Shown here piece after piece: positions 55,681 to 64,000 of a DNA stretch of 64,000 nucleotides. Position numbers and translations under genes: made by a program. Numbering within the stretch: the stretch's first letter is position 1; every line of letters starts with the position of its first letter. The stretch is from Mugil cephalus (Eukaryota > Chordata > Actinopteri > Mugiliformes > Mugilidae). Where the stretch lies: assembly GCF_022458985.1 (NCBI RefSeq), contig NC_061790.1, forward strand, positions 2,591,001 to 2,655,000, written 5' to 3'. The notes under the pieces were generated by a model, which saw only the letters and a program-made list of their open reading frames with translations, had not been told where the DNA came from and ran no database searches.

Positions 55681-56687
55681 AAATATTTGCACAATTTGCA
55701 TATGTACAAACAGAAACAGGCGTAAATACACATATAAAGGGACAACAACTCATCACGGCGTAGAACCCAAAATGCTTTCAGCTCCGTTTCTTAAGTTACT
55801 GTCCACAAAGAGCTGTGTCCTCAATAAATACCATTAACCAGAGCCTTTATGTGAGTTACAAGAAGTTACATGAGCGAGATTTCATCAGCCATGACCGGAG
55901 AGAGGCGTGGAGGAGACATGACGGTGCAGAAATGAGCCCGAGGGTGAAGGAGAAGTGACTCACGGGGACACGAGCCGAGAGCTGACATGAAACCATGAAA
56001 CCGTGAAACCGTGAAAGCATGAAACCAGGAAGATGAAGACGATCACATGAAACGCGACCCCAGAAAAGCTCCCGGACAAACAGAAATGCACACAGAAATA
56101 AAAAGCCGCTGAGTCACTGTTATCACAGCGAAACATGCGAGTGTGTCACCAGAGCAGAGCAGAGCTGCTCGAATCAAAACAACAGCCAGGAAACAGACTC
56201 AAGTCTGGAGTTAAACTTTAAACCGAGGAGAACAGGAGTGACCCCCCCCCCCCTCCACCCACCCACTCCTGGTTATTCTTAGCAGCGTCTGCGTTGTAAA
56301 TGTTAATTGGTCTGTGACCTCCCGGCCTCCAGATATGCTGTAATGGTTCATGCCGGCCATGCTTGTAATAACTAATAAGTCCATAGCCAAACACTGAGCT
56401 CATAAATAAAATAAAGGCCCTGACGTCACCGCAGCAACGAGCCAAGGCAGCGTAACCCACTTTACACATGATCTGAGAATAGCAGCAGACGACGCCGTGA
56501 CGACACCTCCTCCTCCTCCTCCTCCTCCAGCCCAAAGAACGAGCCCCCTCCCTCCCTCTCTCCCTCCCTCCCTCGGGGGGTTTGGGGGAATCCTGGGATA
56601 CGTCCCGTTCCAAAACAGTGTTCCCTCTCAGCTCCTCAAGAGAAAGAAAAGAAGATGAACTCATCTCCCTTTCCACCTGTTTAGGCA
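55681..56687. other. intergenic, no gene recognised
   Basis: Includes a GAAACCATGAAACCGTG tandem near 55988-56018, a C run (56241-56252), a CCT run (56507-56529) and a CCCT run (56545-56573). A 172-codon minus frame at 56218-56736 is composition-driven (Arg and Gly runs). Confidence 0.5.
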
Positions 56688-57018
56688 GCGATTGGTCTGG
56701 TCTGGCCTCGATGGCTGCTACAAGTCCAACATCCACATGAATGAATGAATGAATGGCAGGTGCAAAAGTTTCTCAGCAGAGCGCTGAACTGTCAGGTCCC
56801 TTAATCTACGTCCCCTACGTCCCTCAGGTCCCTGAACCCGGACGGAGGCTCAGAGGAAACCGGGTTTTCACAGCGGTGCCTCCAAAGCTCTGGAACGAGC
56901 TCCTTCTGCATGTCAGGCCTCCACCCTGCAGGGGTTTAGATCACAGCTCAGGACACAGCTTCATTCTTCGGCCATGCTATGCTATGCTATGGTCATAATG
57001 TTGTGGCTGATCCTTGTG
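56688..57018 (+). mobile_element. Tc1-like element interrupted by LINE sequence
   Basis: The left part (GGTCTGGTCTGGCCTCGATG, AACATCCACATGAATGAATG, AAAAGTTTCTCAGCAGA) and the right end (GGTCATAATGTTGTGGCTGA) belong to the Tc1-like family seen elsewhere. The piece between them, 56803-56985, is unrelated to that family. Confidence 0.65.
56803..56985 (+). mobile_element. non-LTR retrotransposon, C-terminal coding fragment
   Basis: One frame reads GNRVFTAVPPKLWNELLLHV followed by Arg/Pro-rich residues. This resembles the F-x-x-A-P-x-LWN-x-LP motif near the C-terminus of fish LINE reverse transcriptases. The rest of the ORF is absent. Confidence 0.65.
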
Positions 57019-57125
57019 ACCACCTGTAGGTCGTGGATCCAGGAGAGTAAATCTTATAAAAACTTGTTTTCGTCCAGTATCAGTCTCAGTTTCAGCTCCT
57101 AAACAAACCTGTGAACTCTTCACAG

Positions 57126-57146
57126 CCCCCCCCCCCCCCCCCCCCC
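57126..57146. repeat. poly(C) run
   Basis: About 21 consecutive C, then more C-rich sequence; G-rich on the other strand. Confidence 0.95.
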
Positions 57147-57349
57147 TTCTCCCCCCCAGCACCGCCCTCCCTCCCTCTCTCTCTCTCCGTCACTGCCTTT
57201 GTGTCTCTGCCTCGCTCGCCCACTGCAGGGCGTGAAGGTGTCGTCACCGCGGTAACAGCCATGTAAACATAAACAGAGCGATCTGGGACGAGGCCTCGAC
57301 CCAGATCAGCCAGATCAGCTTACGCCCAGTTATTAATGGATGGGATGGG

Positions 57350-57393
57350 GCGGGGGGGGCATGGGGGGGGGGGGGGGGGGGGGTGGGGGGGGG
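57350..57393. repeat. poly(G) run
   Basis: G runs of 8, about 20 and 8, separated by single-base or short interruptions; strong G-quadruplex potential. Assembly length may be unreliable here. Confidence 0.9.
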
Positions 57394-58762
57394 TAGACAG
57401 CTCCTACTGGAGTATGACATCCTCTCATTTACATACATTCACACATTTTTATTCGTCTAAAGTCGGTGTAAGTGATTAACCCGTTGGTCTGGGAGTTCGT
57501 TTCACTTTTCAAAGCGAGTGACAGACGAGTTTACATCATATCTGAGTTTATTACACAGATTAACTTCTTCTTTTTCCTGCTATCGAGTGATAATTCCACA
57601 ACAAACTGACCCAAAATGTGCAAGTAACATCAAGTGTGTGCACATTTATTTCACATGCTCATCCATAGCAGTTCAGAAATCCACAAATCCACACATTTAA
57701 CCTTTTTAACGCCTGTTATTAGACACAGTGTCGGGGCTGGTGCACTCTAAACTCTAAACTCTCCTCAAATACTCCTGGAAATCTAGTTTTTCTGCCTCTT
57801 ATTTGAGTCTGTGGGGGTTTTGCATCATCTTTAGGTTTATTACATTGATGCATGTCTTCATTTCCCTGCTAATTACACAGCAAACAGACCCAAAATGAGC
57901 TTGTAGATATTTATGTTGCAGGTGTTTACATCATGTTCATGTATGATCATAATATGATCAGTTACGTCACAAAAAGTGAGTTTTATTCATGGTTTTCTTC
58001 TCATTCACGGTGTTGTTTGCTTTAAATTTGTGGGGTTTTGGAAAGTTTACAGTGTCCATGTGCTGGGAAACACAGTTTATATAGAATTTATCCACATTAT
58101 CTGACAAATATGAGTGTATCTGTGTGTGTGTTGTTGTGTTTTCGTTTCTGTTTTAATTCTTGACTTGGCTTCAGGTAATATGGTGTTAGTGTTGATGGCT
58201 TGGAATTTGTAGGAGTTTACATCGATCATATGCAGGGAAATAAATGTCTTCACGCTAAATACCATAGATGGGAAGACTATTTTGAGTCTTCTGTCTTCTC
58301 TGCTGCTGTAAATTTCCCCACTGGCGGAAACAAAGGAGGAAAAAGTGGAGAATGCAGAACACAAACAAACCTTCACTTGAATCTGACAAATTGACCGGAG
58401 GCACGAAAGGAATTCAAACAGCTTCGCTGACTCACCGTGATCTCTCACAGCTCTGACTGGCAACAGCTGAACCAAAACAACAACAACAACAACAACAACA
58501 AAGAAGCACCACCAACAACAAAAGAGGGAGGAGAAGAAGAAGAAGGAGGAGGAGGAGGAACTCCTTGCTGCTATTTCTGGAAAGGAAACCTGTCGAGCTT
58601 CATTCCCAAACCGTGTTGGAATTTTTTTAATTTATTTTCTGAGACGAGCACCTGACACAAATTAGTGGACTTTTCTAGTTGTTTCCATGGCGGCTGTCAG
58701 GTGCTTAGAGGTGAGGTTTGGGAGAATGTAAATGCATGTGAATTTCTAATTAAAAATAATAA
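57394..58762. other. intergenic, no gene recognised
   Basis: Contains a CAA microsatellite (58477-58501) and a GGA-rich stretch (58538-58559). The 132-codon minus frame at 58077-58475 has no recognisable domain. Confidence 0.5.
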
Positions 58763-58806
58763 TAATAAAAAAACACATAAATAAATAAATAAATAAATAA
58801 ATAAAA
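58763..58806. repeat. (AAAT)n microsatellite
   Basis: Tetranucleotide AAAT run immediately before the hairpin at 58817. Confidence 0.95.
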
Positions 58807-58816
58807 AGAGAGAATA

Positions 58817-58887
58817 AAATTAGAGGATAAGTGCTCAGCAGACGTCCCATGATGATCACCTTTTTCTGAGCGCTTATCCTCTAATTT
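58817..58887. repeat. foldback hairpin with 22-bp arms
   Basis: Arms 58817-58838 and 58866-58887 are reverse complements with a single mismatch; the 27-base loop contains CAGACGTCCCATGATGATCA. The arm core (GCGCTTATCCTCT) resembles the end of a common fish repeat, so two inverted copies of that end is the simplest origin. Confidence 0.85.
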
Positions 58888-58954
58888 CCAAACTTTCTTT
58901 GCAAACTTTTATAATCCTGTTCCATCCCTTAATTTTGCTGCTATGGGTCTAGAA

Positions 58955-59045
58955 CGCAGGTGTCAAACATACGGCCCGTGGGCCAAACGCGGCCCGCCAG
59001 AGGGTCTAACCTGGCCCCACAGGTCTCTGTGACACCCATGGAGGA
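58955..59045. mobile_element. hAT-like element end
   Basis: GGTGTCAAACATACGGCCCG followed by TGGGCCAAACGCGGCCCGCC is a typical hAT-superfamily terminal sequence in vertebrates. The other end was not found. Confidence 0.5.
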
Positions 59046-59264
59046 CTCTATCCATGCAGGGGGGAGGTCGCAAGTTTTTGGTTGATTGATTGGTTGATAA
59101 TAATAAAAAAACACCCCTACCAGCCCGACACATGGACCCACCCATGCATGCACACCCACAGCATAACCTGCTTCATGCACACCTGCAGACAGACCAGATA
59201 CTTTGGAGGCCAGGTCAACACCTTGTGTCGCTCGTCATGTGTTTTTGTTGCTAAAGCGTTTTTG

Positions 59265-59453
59265 TGTGTGTGTCATCATTGCTATGGGGGGTGGGGGTGT
59301 CTAGTTTGGTCCAGGTGGGGGCTACATGTCTAAGTAACATCCACACCAATGAATGAATGAATGTCAGGTCCAAACGTTTCCCAACAGAACACTGCAGTAA
59401 CACAAGATTCACTTCTCCTGTCAGTCGGTCATAATGATGTGGCTGATCGGTGC
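59265..59453. mobile_element. Tc1-like short fragment
   Basis: TCATCATTGCTATGGGGGGT, GTCTAAGTAACATCCACACC, GTTTCCCAACAGAACACTGC and the right end GGTCATAATGATGTGGCTGA. No transposase. Confidence 0.7.
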
Positions 59454-60677
59454 GTCAGGCTAAATGATTAATTGAGTAAGAAGAGGCAGGAAGTAGTCAA
59501 GCAATTATAGACGATATTCAGTGTGTGAACGGTGGCGCTAGGAGGAAGAAAATAAAAAAAAATAAATCATTTTGTGAGAATGAGGAAAAGAAAAGCGACT
59601 GGGAAGAAGAAAATTTTCAGGAGGAAGTGTGAAGACCAAGAAAAGAAAGAGACTATAAGAGGAAACAAGTCGTGGTTTTTATTTGCACGTTTGACTCAAT
59701 GGAATCCACTTTATATTTGAAATTATTACTTATGCAACGCAGCTGGAACCCACATTTTTTAAAAAACGGAGGCAAAGCGGATCCATTGGCTTCCAGTGAA
59801 TGTGCAGACGTGAGCAGGAACCCGGCGGCTTTGTCTCCAAACGTCTCCGCAAAAACCTGATCTTCCTCTGTTGCCTCATATTAGACTTTACTGCCACATG
59901 TTGGTACAGTTAACAGAGACCTCGGCAGCACTTCTCGGCAATGACACCGTGCCAGGAAATACCACAAGCCATTTCCTCAGCCTCTGGCTCCAGAAGCATC
60001 ACCTGTACGAGAGAGAGAGTTCAAACAAAAACACCTTTAATCATTTATTGTTTCACGAAGCGGCTCGGTTACGGCCTCACGTGTCCAGTCATGATGTAAC
60101 AGCCACAGCGGGCACAAACCGCTGAGCTCATCTTTAAAGCAGAAGCCACCTTCACCAGCACACGCTTAATATCAGCGTTTCCGTTTCGAAATGTCACAAC
60201 TTTACTGCGTTGCACAACTATTAGCGGCAGTTTGAGCTGGAAAGAGCCTCGTGTTGAGAAATCGAACCTTCTGATACCGCAAGAGTCACTCGGTTTATTT
60301 CGGTTTGTTTAAATTCTGTGAAAAATGTATGCAGTGAAACTTTAATCACCCCTGCAGGGAACGCAGATCCTGTAAATGAGGGCATGATCATGAGCTTTAT
60401 GGGAAATAGTCGCACAATGTGGGTCAGCAGCTGTGTCATTTATTTATTTTTACACTAATCTTCTAATTACACAGCTTTTAGTTTGAAGTTTCATTTCGTA
60501 TCGAATTTGTAAATATTTCAAATTTTATTTTAATTTAAACTGATAAAATTGACGTGTATTCAACTCTATTTAAATTTATTTTTCTGTTTTTATTTTCCCT
60601 CACAAATTTAAATTTCTTTAAATACACATTGACATCAATCCAACATATGTATAAATTTAAATTAGTGTTGAGGAAAT

Positions 60678-60680
<3 letters not shown>
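59454..60680. other. intergenic, no gene recognised
   Basis: Complex sequence around 59690-60130, with overlapping short frames on both strands but no domain. AT-rich from about 60430. Confidence 0.45.
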
Positions 60681-60708
<28 letters not shown>

Positions 60709-60712
60709 AAAA
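60680..60712. repeat. (AAAT)n microsatellite
   Basis: About 33 bp of AAAT units. Confidence 0.95.
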
Positions 60713-60724
60713 AATGTCTAATCA

Positions 60725-60805
60725 ACCAAAGATTTCGCGACCTCCCTGCAGTACCTCACGGAGCCCCTAGGGGTTCCAGACCCCCTGTTGAAGACCTGTG
60801 ACTAA
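60725..60805. mobile_element. hAT-like element end (fragment)
   Basis: CGCGACCTCCCTGCAGTACC and AGGGGTTCCAGACCCCCTGT, then TGAAGACCTGTG, match a fish repeat terminus that I recognise as hAT-like. Short and isolated. Confidence 0.4.
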
Positions 60806-63800
60806 TAATAAAATACATTCAGTCTCAATTTCTCCTATTTTAAAGCTAGAATATGTATTTAAAACAACTCCATATACATTTAGATTCAGATATGCAGTAA
60901 AATAAACCATGAAATTAATAAAATATTGTTAAAATCTGTTAAATCTGTTGTTAAAAAAAAAGTAGAACATCCTCAGGATTCACACACATATATACATATA
61001 TCAATCAAGAGGTCACTCAGGAGCAGGAACAAGTCAAACGAGAAGTCGTCACACCCAAACTACGATTTGCATAAAGGCTTGGAGGAAGATGAAGAATAAA
61101 ATGCTTCCGCCGTTTGAAACCATTGAAATTGGCTTGACGCGAACGTGGGGAACTTCCTGTTTGGAGTTTTTTAGCTCGGCCTGACTTCACGGCAGCAGCT
61201 CAGAAATGTAAGAGAAGACTCGAAACTTCCATGAAACTTTAATGAGGCCCGAAGGCAAAACTGGGTCACTGCAGCAAACATGAGCCAAACTAAGAGGAGT
61301 TATTATTCAGATTGGAGCTGAACTAACACACAACAACATCACTCGTTTCTGGCTGTTAGAAACGTCTCAAATGCACGAAATACTAAATAGAAAAGTAGCA
61401 TGAACATGAATTAAACAACCATTTTTTAGGTCAGAACACGTCATTATGAAGTAATAATTAAGAGTCCTGTTGCACACATATGTTAAGAAACTGTTTCAGT
61501 CAAATTTCACTCAAATTGGTTCATGTTGCTGCTTGTTTTCCAAGTTAAATCCTGGAGGAAGAACATTTAAGCCTGTGGAGGTGGTTGGGGTGGATGGAGG
61601 GCGTGCAAAGCTCTGGAGTTTATTGAGGCTCCTGTCCACTGTTTCATTGCACAAAGCTAATCCTACTAATCCATTCACTTGTATAGTAGGCGCAAAAGGA
61701 TTTGTGTAGTTTTATCCTGAAAAAGATTAAATAATAATATAGGTTTTATCAATTTATCCAAAGAATAAAAGGACAAAACAAAACCGAGAAGTTGCTCTGC
61801 TTCGATAACAATCGCTAATCGCTAACCGCTAACTGCTAACCTCTCTTTCTGCTTCCTCCTGTTGTCTAACCAGTTATAAGACGTGATGTCGCGCCGGAAA
61901 CTCGAGCTGATCTGGTTTTTAGCAGTTTTGTTGCTTTTATATAATAACGTGTTGTGTTTGCTGCCATGTCAGGATGTTAATGTTTATGTCTGAGGACTAC
62001 GAATAGAAATTAGCTTGTAGCTAAATCTGCCACATTTACACAACGCTATATATATTTGTACTAAGTGTCCAGTCATTCACAAATAAAATGAATAAATGGA
62101 CAGTGCTGTTCTATTTCTAATCAGAATAATCGTTAGATAATCAGAAAATTAGTGGCTCAGCTCTGGCTGTGCTGGTTTCTCTCTGGTTATTGGAATAAAT
62201 CCATTCTCTCTGAGCGTGTTTCCTCCACATGAGGTAAAAACATGAGGTGAGGAGTTTCAGAAACACCTGAAAAAGTGTTAGATTTAGAGGTTTAGAGGAA
62301 TATTGGAGAAAGGCCTTCAACCAGACCCGACCACGACCACAGTCACCTCTGACACACACACACACACTGGAGTCACACAAGTGTAGTTTCATGTCAAAAC
62401 CGCACAAGACCGATCTATGAGTGTAGGAGGTGGGAGGAGGAAAAGCGGAAGGAAAGTATGACAGAGACGAGCTGAGGCAATTACTTCCTGATGAGTGTGA
62501 CAATTATTTTTGAATACGTACGCATCTGCATACTCAGAAGTGTGCTAAGCAGTATTCCTAGGCTCCACAGTCAGGAGAGCAAGAAAGATCGGAGTACGTC
62601 AAAACCACTGGTGGGCAAGAGTCACCCCACATCACTCAGGCCACGCCCCCTTTTATTGGTGAAAACAAAGGGGAAGTTGCTGCGTTGTGTAACGTTCTTC
62701 AAACCATTCAAAGCTGAATAAATGTATTCAGGCCATAAAACGGGTGAACAAAGATGGAGTCGATATGTGCACGTTTGTAGCAAACACTTTAAACTATGAT
62801 GCTAACGTTCAAAAATTGTCACGATCAATTAATTTAACAACATAGTTAAAATCTTTCACATTATATTTGTGTCTGCCTGACTAACGTTAGACACCTGCTT
62901 TCCAGCCAGCAAATGCTAGCAACACAAAATAAACACAGCCTACTGTTTGTTTTCACCTGGATGGGGGCGTGGCCTAACTGGAGAGCTCCTCCCCATCGTT
63001 CTGGTTGGAATGTCAGAAACTCCGTAGCTACATGAATCACTTTAAATATCATATCTGAATAAGCGTTTCACAGGTAGCAAGGAGCAGCATGAGTCATTTC
63101 CGAAGCTCAGCGCTGGACCCCACTTCACTCCCAGAGAATTTAAGAATAGTCAGAGAAGCTGAAGACAGATCCCAACATGTGAAGCAGAGCAGCCACTCCC
63201 TGAATCAGACTTAGATTTAATCCTTTGTTATTATTTTAATAGAGGTTAAAAATATCACACTGATGTAGGTTACGTACCTAGGCTACACCGCCACGTCCCG
63301 CGTAACCTACGCAGAGGAATAAACTGCTTAAATCCCTTCATGGTCTGGAGGGATTTGTTAGACCAATAAAATAAAATGTCATCAGCTCCAAAGACCAAAA
63401 CTGTGGATTTCTGCTTCTGCTTGTAACACGGTACTTAACTAAAACTACGTACGTCCCAGTCAAGATACACAACAACATTTTTATCCATTCACATAAAAAG
63501 ACAAAGTTTGCAGATTCAATATCAATATTTTAAGTCCTTTAAGTCCTAAACATCAGCCCATAGATAAAAAAATAAAACTCTCTAACCCTCTCTGGAAGAT
63601 TAGTCTCCAGGAAACGTTTGTCTTCTTTTAAACGTTGCAGCGTTCAGTGTTTGTTGTTGTTGTGACAGTTCTTATTAATGGACGTTTACACATAAATAAC
63701 ATACAAAAAACAAGAAAAGTGAAGAAAAAACCCATCATTATAGAAATATACTCTATAAATGTCCCTTAGCACTATTTCACTCATCCCAGCCGTTTGGCTT

Positions 63801-64000
63801 TGACCTGAGAGGATCCATAGAGTTTAATTGTTGGTAGCATTGAATGATTGAACCAAAACCACCATCACCTCAACAAACATCCACCTTCAACCCGGTCTCA
63901 TGTGGGTGACACTAATTAGAGCAAAGTTCATCCACATGGCAGATGTTTAGTCACTCTAGTTCTTCTTCTTCTTCTATTTTTGGCAGCTTTGACGCCAGCT
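60806..64000. other. intergenic, no gene recognised
   Basis: AT-rich to mixed sequence. Frames of 60-120 codons (for example 62141-62503 minus) lack domains or splice support. A short GTTACGTA/TACGTAACC-type inverted motif lies near 63270-63310. A distal exon or regulatory element of a neighbouring gene could be missed by eye. Confidence 0.45.

Noticed and set aside
56218..56736. 172-codon minus-strand frame
   Set aside because: Driven by CCT and CCCT runs giving Arg/Gly stretches; no domain, splice sites or family resemblance.

Overview
This is genomic DNA from a ray-finned fish, probably a percomorph teleost. The grounds are three intron-containing vertebrate genes in the same order as on human chromosome 6q24 (AIG1, ADAT2, PEX3), short introns, abundant CA/GT and GGAA microsatellites, and many remnants of Tc1-like, hAT-like and L2-type elements typical of fish. 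The species cannot be named from this sequence alone.

Layout. Bases 1-7230 hold no gene I can recognise; they contain an inverted pair of about 650-700 bp interspersed repeats, a degenerate tandem array and Tc1-like fragments. AIG1 (+ strand) runs from its start codon at 7481 to a stop at 29675 in six coding exons, with introns of 5.8, 3.4, 10.3, 0.6 and 1.4 kb that are full of transposon remnants. Bases 30200-34370 lie between the 3' ends of AIG1 and ADAT2 and are dominated by a tandem duplication, a 630-bp GGAA/GATATAAA compound satellite and a long purine-rich strand. ADAT2 (- strand) has six coding exons between 34430 and 36986. PEX3 (+ strand) has twelve coding exons between 37607 and 43203. 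ADAT2 and PEX3 are divergent, with start codons 620 bp apart, so they probably share a bidirectional promoter. Bases 44500-64000 hold no convincing coding exon; they contain Tc1-like fragments, a decayed Tc1 transposase, a non-LTR retrotransposon tail, AT-rich low-complexity DNA, homopolymer C/G runs and two stretches of complex unique sequence.

Function. The three genes have unrelated housekeeping roles. AIG1 is a multi-pass membrane hydrolase of fatty-acid esters of hydroxy fatty acids. ADAT2 is the catalytic subunit of the tRNA wobble A34-to-I deaminase. PEX3 is the peroxisomal membrane docking receptor for PEX19. All three reading frames are intact across every junction, and the key residues can be seen (AIG1 T43/H134; ADAT2 H71/E73/C107/C110; PEX3 W104), so all three look functional. 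I assigned the exon models by reading splice sites and protein continuity by eye; no alignment or transcript data were used. I did not find a novel biological system. The most unusual material is structural: the satellite and polypurine block, CA-repeat-filled mini-introns, a near-perfect 22-bp-arm hairpin, and several unnamed interspersed repeat families recognised by comparing the window with itself.
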